From: Sinohyriopsis cumingii
Taxonomy: Eukaryota > Mollusca > Bivalvia > Unionida > Unionidae
DNA: 64,000 nt
Direction of reading: 5' to 3'
Assembly (NCBI GenBank): GCA_028554795.2
Contig: CM068839.1
Location: 87,813,540-87,877,539 of the forward strand
This document shows positions 36,687 to 50,268 of the stretch, piece after piece (position 1 is the first letter of the stretch; each line of letters begins with the position of its first letter). Under the pieces are notes generated by a model that was not told where the DNA came from, searched no databases, and saw only the letters and a list, made by a program, of their open reading frames with translations. The position numbers and the translations under genes are program-made.

Positions 36687-38889
36687 CATACTTAATGCAA
36701 AATAATGGTGAAAGACAAACGTTAATTCAAATAAAGCATCGCACACATACACACGAATGTAACAAGTGTATACAGACATGATGTCTTCCGTCGTCATACT
36801 ATATACACCGGCTAATCAACAATAACTACTTAAAAGTGTTTAATTCAATTTTTAAATTCACAAAAAATGTGAGAAATACAATAAAACTCAAGAAATCTTT
36901 ATTTGTTGGTATTCCGCAGCGTAACAAATGGAACGTAACGCCCAGTGTAATTTCGACAATTTAGAACAAATCTTCATATGCGACAAAAAGATTTCAAAGA
37001 AACTATATATGTAATCTTTACTGATTCGATCTACAAGTAAATAACTCCAGGATTCAGTTTATGGTGTACATTTCAAAAGGGAAATGGGATGAAATTATCT
37101 CGAAGTAATTGTAAGCAAAGTGTACTAAAAGATTACATAGCTCGCCTCTTTGAAGTAATTATAAACAATGTAATAAACGAGTATGTATCTCAACTATTTG
37201 ATGTAATTGAAACCAGAGTATTAAAGCCGAGTAAATATCTCAACTCGTTGAAGTAACTGTATAACTGTAAAAAGAGTAATAAATAAGTATATATCTCAAT
37301 TCTCTGAAGTAATTGTAACCAAAATACAATAAATGATTACATAGCTCATCTCTTCAAGGTAATTGTAACTAGTCTAATAAACTATTACATATCTCAGCTC
37401 TTCCAAGCAATTGTTAACAAAATGTAATAAATAACAGCTTAGATGACCTCTTCGATGCATTTAATAGTCTTCAGTTTACATAATAAAAACTAATTATCAT
37501 GCAGGTCAATGGTCTTGGTGAGTTCAATGAACATCATGTAGAGTGGTTGACCTTGCTCTGTGTTCTTCTCTTGGAGTTGTCGTATGGAAAAGATCATGTC
37601 TGTCGTCGACCTGCCTGCTTTAAAGCCGCACTGGGATTCCAGATGCACATGGTCCACCACCAACTGCAGCCTGTTGAGTATAATGCGGGAATACACTTTG
37701 CCAACGATGCTCAGAAGCTAGATCCCTCTGTAATTATTACAGTTACTGAGGTCGCCATTGTTTTTGTAAACGGTATCTCGCGCATGTCTTGGAGGACCGC
37801 TCCTTTCCTCCCAGCAGAGACAAAGTAGCTCATGCAGCAGCTGAAGCAATGTTGGTTTCCCACGTTCGATAGCTTTGGGCGGGATGCTGTCACTACCTGG
37901 TGCTTTGTCGTTTGGGGCGGAGTCGATTGCTTTGTTGAGCTCCTCTAAGGTGGGCACTTTGTGGAGCTCCTCTATGGTGGGCAGTTTTTATGCTGCTAGG
38001 GCTGCATCGGTGACTGACATTTCTTGGGAGCATAGCTCTGAGTAGTGTTCCACCCATCTGGCCATCTGTTGCTCGCAGTCAGTGATCTCCTCTCCCGTCA
38101 GAGATTTCTGGCGGACGATCCCTTTCACCATAGGGCCTAGAGCCTTCTTGATATCACAGTACATACCTTGGATGTTTCCGGATTCGGCACTGCGCTGGAG
38201 TCCTTCACATAGTTGTTACCAGTACTCGTTCGCGCACTGTCTAGCGATGTGTTGGGTGTTGCTTCGAGCGCTTCTGAGATCAGCAAGCATCCGTTCATTA
38301 GGGCATTTTTTGTAAGCTTTGAAGGCTTTTCATTTGTCTTCGATTATTGGTTCTATCCTTGATAGATGTGCGCTGAACTAGTGCCAAACGTGGCCATGGC
38401 TGTGCTGTAGATGACACCCTTCATGGCGCTCCACATGACTGTGGCATCGTGATCTGGCAGGTCTTGGAGTGCCTGGTCCAGGGCTAGTATGAGAATGCAA
38501 GAGTATATCACAATTATGCTCATGCAGCTCTGAGATTTTTTCAGAGACGTACGAAAATTCAATCAAAATCCAATTAAACATTTTATAATATCATTTGTAT
38601 TAAATGTTCTAATTCGAGGTTATTAAAAGCTTATTACATGAATAAACTGCACAATTTTGCAGGTGCCACATTTTACTTAAATAAAAACAGACACCATGAA
38701 AAAGGAAAAATCAGCCAAATATATTCATATATTACCAAAACATAATGCAAATAGACTTTTTTTATATAAATTATTACAAAAAGTGCACATGTAAGATTTA
38801 TAAATTCTTTGGTTGATCTTTTTTATTCTGGCTGTGTCAAACAGGAAATGTTTTTTAAACTAAACAGGCATTGGATATTGAAAATCAAT
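36687..38889 (+). repeat. Monomer B, copy 9
   Basis: B tail, but the LINE part shares caccaccaactg with the type II hybrids, so it is itself a product of exchange. Shares cagatgcacatgg and gaagctagatcc with copy 10. First copy with gaatgtaacaag (near 36757), which continues in copies 10 to 12. Confidence 0.9.
37500..38489 (-). mobile_element. LINE fragment, B type with nonsense change (copy 9)
   Basis: The RT frame is split into 37718-37957 (79 aa, ending NNYRGI) and 37490-37696 (68 aa, from MYSRIILNRLQ) by a stop from gcgag to gctag near 37718. The same change occurs in copies 10 and 11. Confidence 0.88.
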
Positions 38890-40477
38890 TAAAATCCTTA
38901 TTATTGCAGCATATATACTTGTCAATTATTCTGGCCAAGCATTATGCTATAAGAATTGCATTGCATAAATGGAAATATATTGTACTGCAAACCCACTTCC
39001 TCACATCCGATCCTGTTATCTGTTCAATGAATGTATTCTACAAGTATCCTCAATGGCATGAATATCGGTTTTCTTTGACATGTTTCAAACTTAATGCAAA
39101 ATAACGGTGAAAGACAAACGTTAATTCAAATAAAGCATCACACACATACACACGAATGCAACAAGTGTATACAGACATGATGTCTTCCTTCGTCATACTA
39201 TATACACCGGCTGATCAACAATAACTACTTAAAAGTGTTTTATTCAATTGTTAAATTTGTAAAACATTTGAGAAATACAATAAAACCCAAGAAATTTGTA
39301 TTTGTTGGTATTCCACAGCGTGACAAATGGAACGTAATTCCCAGTGTAATTTCGACAATTTAGAACAAATCTTCATAACCAACAAAAAGATTTCAAAGAA
39401 ACTATATATGTAATCTTTACTGGTTCGATCTACAAGTAAATAGCTGCAGGATTCAGCTAATGGTGTACATTTCAAAAGGGAAATGGGATGAAATTGTCTC
39501 GAAGTAATTGTAACCAAAGTGTACTAAAAGATTACATAGCTCGCCTCTTTGAAGTAATTATAAACAATGTAATAAACGAGTATGTATCTCAACAATTTGA
39601 TGTAATTGTAACCAGAGTACTAAAGCCGAGTAAATATCTCAACTCGTTGAAGCAACTGTATAACTGTAACAAGAGTAATAAATGAGTATATATCTCAACT
39701 CTCTGAAGTAATTGTAACCAAAGTACAATAAATGATTACATAGCTCATCTCTTAGAGGTAATTGTAACTAGTCTAATAAACTATTACATATCTCAGCTCT
39801 TCCAAGCAATTGTAAACAAAATGTAATAAATAACAGCTTAGATGACCTCTTCGATGCATTTAATAGTCTTCAGTTTACATAATAAAACTAATTATCATGC
39901 AGGTCAAAGGTCTTGGTGAGGTCGATGAACATCATGTAGAGTGGTTGACCTTGCTCTGTGTTCTTCTCTTGGAGTTGTCGTATGGAAAATATCCTGTCTG
40001 TCGTCGACCTGCCTGCATTAAAGCCGCACTGGGATTCCAGGTGCACACTGTCCGCCAGCAACTGCAGCCTGTTGAATATAATGCGGGCATACACGTTGCC
40101 AACGATGCTCAGAAGCGAGATCAAGCGAGATCCCTCTGTAATTATTACAGTCACTGAGGTCGCCATTGTTTTTGTAAACGGTATCTCGCGCATGTCTTGG
40201 GGATCCGCTCCTTCCTCCCAGCAGAGACAAAGTAGCTCATGCAGTGGCTGAAGCAATGTTTGTTTCTCACGTTCGATAGCTTCGGGCGGGATGATGTCAC
40301 TACCTGGTGCTTTGTCGTTTGGGAGGGAGTCAATTGCTTTGCTGAGCTCCTCTAAGGTGGGCACTTTGTTGAGCTCGTCCATGGTTAGCAGTTTTTATGC
40401 TGCTAGGGGCCGCATCGGTGACTGACATTTCTTGGGAGTATAGCTCTAGGTAGTGTTCCACCCATCTGGCCATCTGT
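38890..40477 (+). repeat. C/A hybrid monomer (copy 10)
   Basis: C head, then A-like, with exchange at about 39384-39457, the same tract as copies 8 and 12. Begins taaaatccttatt like copy 8. Confidence 0.91.
39898..40477 (-). mobile_element. LINE RT fragment, A type (copy 10)
   Basis: Open frame at 39888-40382, 164 aa, typical A form with FIDLTKTFD. Confidence 0.9.
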
Positions 40478-42685
40478 CATACTTAATGCAAAATAATGGT
40501 GAAAGACAAACGTTAATTCAAATAAAGCATCGCACACATACACACGAATGTAACAAGTGTATACAGACATGATGTCTTCCGTCGTCATACTATATACACC
40601 GGCTAATCAACAATAACTACTTAAAAGTGTTTAATTCAATTTTTAAATTCACAAAAAATGTGAGAAATACAATAAAACTCAAGAAATCTTTATTTGTTGG
40701 TATTCCGCAGCGTAACAAATGGAACGTAACGCCCAGTGTAATTTCGACAATTTAGAACAAATCTTCATATGCGACAAAAAGATTTCAAAGAAACTATATA
40801 TGTAATCTTTACTGATTCGATCTACAAGTAAATAACTCCAGGATTCAGTTTATGGTGTACATTTCAAAAGGGAAATGGGATGAAATTATCTCGAAGTAAT
40901 TGTAAGCAAAGTGTACTAAAAGATTACATAGCTCGCCTCTTTGAAGTAATTATAAACAATGTAATAAACGAGTATGTATCTCAACTATTTGATGTAATTG
41001 AAACCAGAGTATTAAAGCCGAGTAAATATCTCAACTCGTTGAAGTAACTGTATAACTGTAAAAAGAGTAATAAATAAGTATATATCTCAATTCTCTGAAG
41101 TAATTGTAACCAAAATACAATAAATGATTACATAGCTCATCTCTTCAAGGTAATTGTAACTAGTCTAATAAACTATTACATATCTCAGCTCTTCCAAGCA
41201 ATTGTTAACAAAATGTAATAAATAACAGCTTAGATGACCTCTTCGATGCATTTAATAGTCTTCAGTTTACATAATAAAAACTAATTATCATGCAGGTCAA
41301 TGGTCTTGGTGAGTTCAATGAACATCATGTAGAGTGGTTGACCTTGCTCTGTGTTCTTCTCTTGGAGTTGTCGTATGGAAAAGATCATGTCTGTCGTCGA
41401 CCTGCCTGCTTTAAAGCCGCACTGGGATTCCAGATGCACATGGTCCACCACCAACTGCAGCCTGTTGAGTATAATGCGGGAATACACTTTGCCAACGATG
41501 CTCAGAAGCTAGATCCCTCTGTAATTATTACAGTTACTGAGGTCGCCATTGTTTTTGTAAACGGTATCTCGCGCATGTCTTGGAGGACCGCTCCTTTCCT
41601 CTCAGCAGAGACAAAGTAGCTCATGCAGCAGCTGAAGCAATGTTGGTTTCCCACGTTCGATAGCTTTGGGCGGGATGCTGTCACTACCTGGTGCTTTGTC
41701 GTTTGGGGCGGAGTCGATTGCTTTGTTGAGCTCCTCTAAGGTGGGCACTTTGTCGAGCTCCTCTATGGTGGGCAGTTTTTATGCTGCTAGGGGCCGCATC
41801 GGTGACTAGCATATCCTGGGAGTATAGCTCTGAGTAGTGTTCCACCCATCTGGCCATCTGTTGCTCACAGTCAGTGATCTCCTCTCCCCTCAGAGATTTC
41901 CGGGGAACGGCCCCTTTCACCGTAGGGCCTAGAGCCTTCTTGATACCACAATACATACCTTGGATGTTTCCGGACTCGGCAGTGTGCTGGAGTCCTTCAC
42001 ATAGTTGTTACCAGTACTCATTCGCGCACTGTCTAGCGATTGTGTTGGGTGTTGCTTCGAGCACTTCTGAGATCAGCAAGCGTCCGTCCATTAAGGCATT
42101 TTTTTGTAACGTTTGAAGGCTTTTCGTTTGTCTTCGATTATTGGTTCCATCCTTGATAGATGTGCGTTGAACCAGTCCTGGCTGGGCCGTTCCTTTTTGC
42201 CAAACATGGCCATGGCTGTGCTGTAGATTGCACCCTTCATGGCGTTCCACATGGCTGTGGCATCGTGGTCTGGCAGTTCCTGGAGTGTCTGGTCCAGGGC
42301 TAGTATGACAATACAAGAGTATATCACAATTCTACTAGTGCAGCTCTGAGATTGTTTCAGAGACGTACGACCATTCAATCAAAATGCAATTAAACATTTT
42401 ATAATTTGATTGGTATTGAATGTTCTAGTTCGAGGTTATCAAAAGCAAATTACATGAAAGAACTGCACAATTCTGCAGGTGCCACATTTTACTTATATAA
42501 ACACATGTACCATGGAAAAGGAAAAAAATAGCCAAATAGATTCATATATTACCAAAACATAATGCAAATAGACTTTTTTTAAATATAAATTATTACAAAA
42601 AGTGCACGTGTAAGATTTATAAATTCTTTGATTGATCTTTTTTATTCTGGCTGTGTCATACAGCAGTTGGATATTTAAAATCAGT
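40478..42685 (+). repeat. B/C hybrid monomer, type II exchange (copy 10)
   Basis: Exchange tract about 41764-41788. Shares gaagctagatcc and cagatgcacatgg with B copy 9. Private ggcagttcctgg near 42273. Confidence 0.9.
41291..42305 (-). mobile_element. LINE fragment, B/C type II hybrid with nonsense change (copy 10)
   Basis: RT frame interrupted after NNYRGI by the same stop as copies 9 and 11 (near 41509). Downstream part at 41281-41487 (68 aa). C-like linker frames at 41684-41956 and 42091-42378. Confidence 0.88.
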
Positions 42686-44272
42686 TATAATCCTTATTAC
42701 TGCAGCATATATACTTGTTAATTATTCTGACCAAGCATTATGCTATGAGAATTGCATTGCATAAATGGAAATATATTGTACTGCAAACCCACTTCCTCAC
42801 ATCCGACCCTGTTATCTGTTCAATGAATGTATTCTACAAGTATGCTCAGTGGCATGAATATGTGTTTTCTCTGAAATGTTTCAAACTTAATGCAAAATAA
42901 TGGTGAAAGACAAACGTTAATTCAAATAAATGATCACACACATACACACGAATGCAACAAGTGTATACAGACAGGATGTCTTTCTTTGTCATACTATTTA
43001 CACCGATAAATCAACAATAACTACTTAAAAGTGTTTTATTCAATTTTTAAATTCGGAAAAATGTGAGAAATAGAATAAAACTCAAGAAATATTTATTTGT
43101 TGGTATTCCGCAGCGTGACAAATGGAACGTAACGCTCAGTGTAATTTCGACAATTTAGAACAAATGTTCATAACCGACAAAAAGATTTCAAAGAAACTAT
43201 ATATGTAATCTTTACTGGTTCGATCTACAAGTAAATAGCTGCAGGATTCAGCTAATGGTGTACATTTCAAAAGGGAAATGGGATGAAATTGTCTCGAAGT
43301 AATTGTAACCAAAGTGTACTAAAAGATTACATAGCTCGCCTCTTTGAAGTAATTATAAACAATGTAATAAACGAGTATGTATCTCAACAATTTGATGTAA
43401 TTGTAACCAGAGTACTAAAGCCGAGTAAATATCTCAACTCGTTGAAGCAACTGTATAACTGTAACAAGAGTAATAAATGAGTATATATCTCAACTCTCTG
43501 AAGTAATTGTAACCAAAGTACAATAAATGATTACATAGCTCATCTCTTAGAGGTAATTGTAACTAGTCTAATAAACTATTACATATCTCAGCTCTTCCAA
43601 GCAATTGTAAACAAAATGTAATAAATAACAGCTTAGATGACCTCTTCGATGCATTTAATAGTCTTCAGTTTACATAATAAAACTAATTATCATGCAGGTC
43701 AAAGGTCTTGGTGAGGTCGATGAACATCATGTAGAGTGGTTGACCTTGCTCTGTGTTCTTCTCTTGGAGTTGTCGTATGGAAAATATCCTGTCTGTCGTC
43801 GACCTGCCTGCATTAAAGCCGCACTGGGATTCCAGGTGCACACTGTCCGCCAGCAACTGCAGCCTGTTGAATATAATGCGGGCATACACGTTGCCAACGA
43901 TGCTCAGAAGCGAGATCAAGCGAGATCCCTCTGTAATTATTACAGTCACTGAGGTCGCCATTGTTTTTGTAAACGGTATCTCGCGCATGTCTTGGGGATC
44001 CGCTCCTTCCTCCCAGCAGAGACAAAGTAGCTCATGCAGTGGCTGAAGCAATGTTTGTTTCTCACGTTCGATAGCTTCGGGCGGGATGATGTCACTACCT
44101 GGTGCTTTCTCGTTTGGGAGGGAGTCAATTGCTTTGCTGAGCTCCTCTAAGGTGGGCACTTTGTTGAGCTCGTCCATGGTTAGCAGTTTTTATGCTGCTA
44201 GGGGCCGCATCGGTGACTGACATTTCTTGGGAGTATAGCTCTAGGTAGTGTTCCACCCATCTGGCCATCTGT
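42686..44272 (+). repeat. Monomer A, copy 11
   Basis: Carries aaataaatgatcac near 42927. Private gctttctcgtttg near 44104. Confidence 0.93.
43693..44272 (-). mobile_element. LINE RT fragment, A type, copy 11
   Basis: Open frame at 43683-44177, 164 aa, with the private change LPNEKAPGSD. Motif A intact. Confidence 0.9.
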
Positions 44273-46476
44273 CATACTTAATGCAAAATAATGGTGAAAG
44301 ACAAACGTTAATTCAAATAAAGCATCGCACACATACACACGAATGTAACAAGTGTATACAGACATGATGTCTTCCGTCGTCATACTATATACACCGGCTA
44401 ATCAACAATAACATTCTTAAAAGTGTTTAATTCAATTTTTAAATTCACAAAAAATGTGAGAAATACAATAAAACTCAAGAAATCTTTATTTGTTGGTATT
44501 CCGCAGCGTAACAAATGGAACGTAACGCCTAGTGTAATTTCGACAATTTAGAACAAATCTTCATATGCGACAAAAAGATTTCAAAGAAACTATATATGTA
44601 ATCTTTACTGGTTCGATCTACAAGTAAATAACTCCAGGATTCAGTTTATGGTGTACATTTCAAAAGGGAAATGGGATGAAATTATCTCGAAGTAATTGTA
44701 AGCAAAGTGTACTAAAAGATTACATAGCTCGCCTCTTTGAAGTAATTATAAACAATGTAATAAACGAGTATGTATCTCAACTATTTGATGTAATTGAAAC
44801 CAGAGTATTAAAGCCGAGTAAATATCTCAACTCGTTGAAGTAACTGTATAACTGTAAAAAGAGTAATAAATAAGTATATATCTCAATTCTCTGAAGTAAT
44901 TGTAACCAAAATACAATAAATGATTACATAGCTCATCTCTTCAAGGTAATTGTAACTAGTCTAATAAACTATTACATATCTCAGCTCTTCCAAGCAATTG
45001 TTAACAGAATGTAATAAATAACAGCTTAGATGACCTCTTCGATGCATTTAATAGTCTTCAGTTTACATAATAAAAACTAATTATCATGCAGGTCAATGGT
45101 CTTGGTGAGTTCAATGAACATCATGTAGAGTGGTTGACCTTGCTCTGTGTTCTTCTCTTGGAGTTCTCGTATGGAAAAGATCATGTCTGTCGTCGACCTG
45201 CCTGCTTTAAAGCCGCACTGGGATTCCAGGTGCACATGGTCCACCAGCAACTGCAGCCTGTTGAGTATAATGCGGGAATACACTTTGCCAACGATGCTCA
45301 GAAGCTAGATCCCTCTGTAATTATTACAGTTACTGAGGTCGCCATTGTTTTTGTAAACGGTATCTCGCGCATATCTTGGAGGACCGCTCCTTTCCTCCCA
45401 GCAGAGACAAAGTAGCTCATGCAGCAGCTGAAGCAATGTTGGTTTCCCACGTTCGATAGCTTTGGGCGGGATGCTGTCACTACATTGTGCTTTGTCGTTT
45501 GGGGCGGAGTCGATTGCTTTGTTGAGCTCCTCTAAGGTGGGCACTTTGTGGAGCTCCTCTATGGTGGGCAGTTTTTATGCTGCTAGGGCTGCATCGGTGA
45601 CTGACATTTCTTGGGAGCATAGCTCTGAGTAGTGTTCCACCCATCTGGCCATCTGTTGCTCGCAGTCAGTGATCTCCTCTCCCGTCAGAGATTTCTGGCG
45701 GACGATCCCTTTCACCATAGGGCCTAGAGCCTTCTTGATATCACAGTACATACCTTGGATGTTTCCGGATTCGGCACTGCGCTGGAGTCCTTCACATAGT
45801 TGTTACCAGTACTCGTTCGCGCACTGTCTAGCGATGTGTTGGGTGTTGCTTCGAGCGCTTCTGAGATCAGCAAGCATCCGTTCATTAGGGCATTTTTTGT
45901 AAGCTTTGAAGGCTTTTCATTTGTCTTCGATTATTGGTTCTATCCTTGATAGATGTGCGCTGAACTAGTGCCAAACGTGGCCATGGCTGTGCTGTAGATG
46001 ACACCCTTCATGGCGCTCCACATGACTGTGGCATCGTGATCTGGCAGGTCTTGGAGTGCCTGGTCCAGGGCTAGTATGAGAATACAAGAGTATATCACAA
46101 TTATGCTCATGCAGCTCTGAGATTTTTTCAGAGACGTACGAAAATTCAATCATAATCCAATTAAACATTTTATAATATCATTTGTATTAAATGTTCTAAT
46201 TCGAGGTTATTAAAAGCTTATTAAATGAATAAACTGCACAATTTTGCAGGTGCCACATTTTACTTAAATAAAAACAGACACCATGAAAAAGGAAAAATCA
46301 GCCAAATATATTCATATATTACCAAAACATAATGCAAATAGACTTTTTTTATATAAATTATTACAAAAAGTGCACATGTAAGATTTATAAATTCTTTGGT
46401 TGATCTTTTTTATTCTGGCTGTGTCATACAGGAAATGTTTTTTAAACTAAACAGGCATTGGATATTGAAAATCAAT
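44273..46476 (+). repeat. Monomer B, copy 11
   Basis: B tail. Carries ataacattcttaaaag near 44409, shared only with copy 12, and the gaagctagatcc nonsense variant shared with copies 9 and 10. Confidence 0.91.
45087..46076 (-). mobile_element. LINE fragment, B type with nonsense change (copy 11)
   Basis: Split frames at 45305-45544 (79 aa) and 45077-45283 (68 aa, private SIRELQEKN). Linker has the B-type 22-bp loss. Confidence 0.88.
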
Positions 46477-48064
46477 TATAATCCTTATTATTGCAGCATA
46501 TATACTTGTCAATTATTCTGGCCAAGCATTATGCTATAAGAATTGCATTGCATAAATGGAAATATATTGTACTGCAAACCCACTTCCTCACATCCGATCC
46601 TGTTATCTGTTCAATGAATGTATTCTACAAGTATCCTCAATGGCATGAATATCGGTTTTCTTTGACATGTTTCAAACTTAATGCAAAATAACGGTGAAAG
46701 ACAAACGTTAATTCAAATAAAGCATCACACACATACACACGAATGCAACAAGTGTATACAGACATGATGTCTTCCTTCGTCATACTATATACACCGGCTG
46801 ATCAACAATAACTACTTAAAAGTGTTTTATTCAATTGTTAAATTTGTAAAACATTTGAGAAATAAAATAAAACCCAAGAAATTTGTATTTGTTGGTATTC
46901 CACAGCGTGACAAATGGAACGTAATTCCCAGTGTAATTTCGACAATTTAGAACAAATCTTCATAACCAACAAAAAGATTTCAAAGAAACTATATATGTAA
47001 TCTTTACTGGTTCGATCTACAAGTAAATAGCTGCAGGATTCAGCTAATGGTGTACATTTCAAAAGGGAAATGGGATGAAATTGTCTCGAAGTAATTGTAA
47101 CCAAAGTGTACTAAAAGATTACATAGCTCGCCTCTTTGAAGTAATTATAAACAATGTAATAAACGAGTATGTATCTCAACAATTTGATGTAATTGTAACC
47201 AGAGTACTAAAGCCGAGTAAATATCTCAACTCGTTGAAGCAACTGTATAACTGTAACAAGAGTAATAAATGAGTATATATCTCAACTCTCTGAAGTAATT
47301 GTAACCAAAGTACAATAAATGATTACATAGCTCATCTCTTAGAGGTAATTGTAACTAGTCTAATAAACTATTACATATCTCAGCTCTTCCAAGCAATTGT
47401 AAACAAAATGTAATAAATAACAGCTTAGATGACCTCTTCGATGCATTTAATAGTCTTCAGTTTACATAATAAAACTAATTATCATGCAGGTCAAAGGTCT
47501 TGGTGAGGTCGATGAACATCATGTAGAGTGGTTGACCTTGCTCTGTGTTCTTCTCTTGGAGTTGTCGTATGGAAAATATCCTGTCTGTCGTCGACCTGCC
47601 TGCATTAAAGCCGCACTGGGATTCCAGGTGCACACTGTCCGCCAGCAACTGCAGCCTGTTGAATATAATGCGGGCATACACGTTGCCAACGATGCTCAGA
47701 AGCGAGATCAAGCGAGATCCCTCTGTAATTATTACAGTCACTGAGGTCGCCATTGTTTTTGTAAACGGTATCTCGCGCATGTCTTGGGGATCCGCTCCTT
47801 CCTCCCAGCAGAGACAAAGTAGCTCATGCAGTGGCTGAAGCAATGTTTGTTTCTCACGTTCGATAGCTTCGGGCGGGATGATGTCACTACCTGGTGCTTT
47901 GTCGTTTGGGAGGGAGTCAATTGCTTTGCTGAGCTCCTCTAAGGTGGGCACTTTGTTGAGCTCGTCCATGGTTAGCAGTTTTTATGCTGCTAGGGGCCGC
48001 ATCGGTGACTGACATTTCTTGGGAGTATAGCTCTAGGTAGTGTTCCACCCATCTGGCCATCTGT
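46477..48064 (+). repeat. C/A hybrid monomer (copy 12)
   Basis: C head then A-like, with exchange at about 46971-47044. Starts tataatcc, unlike copies 8 and 10. Private aaataaaataaaaccc near 46860. Confidence 0.91.
47485..48064 (-). mobile_element. LINE RT fragment, A type (copy 12)
   Basis: Open frame at 47475-47969, 164 aa, typical A form. Confidence 0.9.
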
Positions 48065-50268
48065 CATACTTAATGCAAAATAATGGTGAAAGACAAACGT
48101 TAATTCAAATAAAGCATCGCACACATACACACGAATGTAACAAGTGTATACAGACATGATGTCTTCCGTCGTCATACTATATACACCGGCTAATCAACAA
48201 TAACATTCTTAAAAGTGTTTAATTCAATTTTTAAATTCACAAAAAATGTGAGAAATACAATAAAACTCAAGAAATCTTTATTTGTTGGTATTCCGCAGCG
48301 TAACAAATGGAACGTAACGCCCAGTGTAATTTCGACAATTTAGAACAAATCTTCATATGCGACAAAAAGATTTCAAAGAAACTATATATGTAATCTTTAC
48401 TGGTTCGATCTACAAGTAAATAACTCCAGGATTCAGTTTATGGTGTACATTTCAAAAGGGAAATGGGATGAAATTATCTCGAAGTAATTGTAAGCAAAGT
48501 GTACTAAAAGATTACATAGCTCGCCTCTTTGAAGTAATTATAAACAATGTAATAAACGAGTATGTATCTCAACTATTTGATGTAATTGAAACCAGAGTAT
48601 TAAAGCCGAGTAAATATCTCAACTCGTTGAAGTAACTGTATAACTGTAAAAAGAGTAATAAATAAGTATATATCTCAATTCTCTGAAGTAATTGTAACCA
48701 AAATACAATAAATGATTACATAGCTCATCTCTTCAAGGTAATTGTAACTAGTCTAATAAACTATTACATATCTCAGCTCTTCCAAGCAATTGTTAACAAA
48801 ATGTAATAAATAACAGCTTAGATGACCTCTTCGATGCATTTAATAGTCTTCAGTTTACATAATAAAAACTAATTATCATGCAGGTCAATGGTCTTGGTGA
48901 GTTCAATGAACATCATGTAGAGTGGTTGACCTTGCTCTGTGTTCTTCTCTTGGAGTTGTCGTATGGAAAAGATCATGTCTGTCGTCGACCTGCCTGCTTT
49001 AAAGCCGCACTGGGATTCCAGGTGCACATGGTCCACCAGCAACTGCAGCCTGTTGAGTATAATGCGGGAATACACTTTGCCAACGATGCTCATAAGCGAG
49101 ATCCCTCTGTAATTATCACAGTTACTGAGGTCGCCATTGTTTTTGTAAACGGTATCTCGCGCATATCTTGGAGGACCGCTCCTTTCCTCCCAGCAGAGAC
49201 AAAGTAGCTCATGCAGCAGCTGAAGCAATGTTGGTTTCCCACGTTCGATAGCTTTGGGCGGGATGCTGTCACTACATTGTGCTTTGTCGTTTGGGGCGGA
49301 GTCGATTGCTTTGTTGAGCTCCTCTAAGGTGGGCACTTTGTGGAGCTCCTCTATGGTGGGCAGTTTTTATGCTGTTAGGGCTGCATCGGTGACTGACATT
49401 TCTTGGGAGCATAGCTCTGAGTAGTGTTCCACCCATCTGGCCATCTGTTGCTCGCAGTCAGTGATCTCCTCTCCCGTCAGAGATTTCTGGCGGACGATCC
49501 CTTTCACCATAGGGCCTAGAGCCTTCTTGATATCACAGTACATACCTTGGATGTTTCCGGATTCGGCACTGCGCTGGAGTCCTTCACATAGTTGTTACCA
49601 GTACTCGTTCGCGCACTGTCTAGCGATGTGTTGGGTGTTGCTTCGAGCGCTTCTGAGATCAGCAAGCATCCGTTCATTAGGGCATTTTTTGTAAGCTTTG
49701 AAGGCTTTTCATTTGTCTTCGATTATTGGTTCTATCCTTGATAGATGTGCGCTGAACTAGTGCCAAACGTGGCCATGGCTGTGCTGTAGATGACACCCTT
49801 CATGGCGCTCCACATGACTGTGGCATCGTGATCTGGCAGGTCTTGGAGTGCCTGGTCCAGGGCTAGTATGAGAATACAAGAGTATATCACAATTATGCTC
49901 ATGCAGCTCTGAGATTTTTTCAGAGACGTACGAAAATTCAATCAAAATCCAATTAAACATTTTATAATATCATTTGTATTAAATGTTCTAATTCGAGGTT
50001 ATTAAAAGCTTATTACATGAATAAACTGCACAATTTTGCAGGTGCCACATTTTACTTAAATAAAAACAGACACCATGAAAAAGGAAAAATCAGCCAAATA
50101 TATTCATATATTACCAAAACATAATGCAAATAGACTTTTTTTATATAAATTATTACAAAAAGTGCACATGTAAGATTTATAAATTCTTTGGTTGATCTTT
50201 TTTATTCTGGCTGTGTCATACAGGAAATGTTTTTTAAACTAAACAGGCATTGGATATTGAAAATCAAT
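48065..50268 (+). repeat. Monomer B, copy 12
   Basis: B tail, ataacattcttaaaag near 48201 like copy 11. It does not carry the nonsense variant (reads cataagcgagatcc near 49090). Confidence 0.92.
48879..49868 (-). mobile_element. LINE fragment, B type (copy 12)
   Basis: Open frame at 48869-49336, 155 aa, with private LSNCDNYRGISLM and KAQCSDSIPP shared with B copies 2, 7 and 11. Confidence 0.88.
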
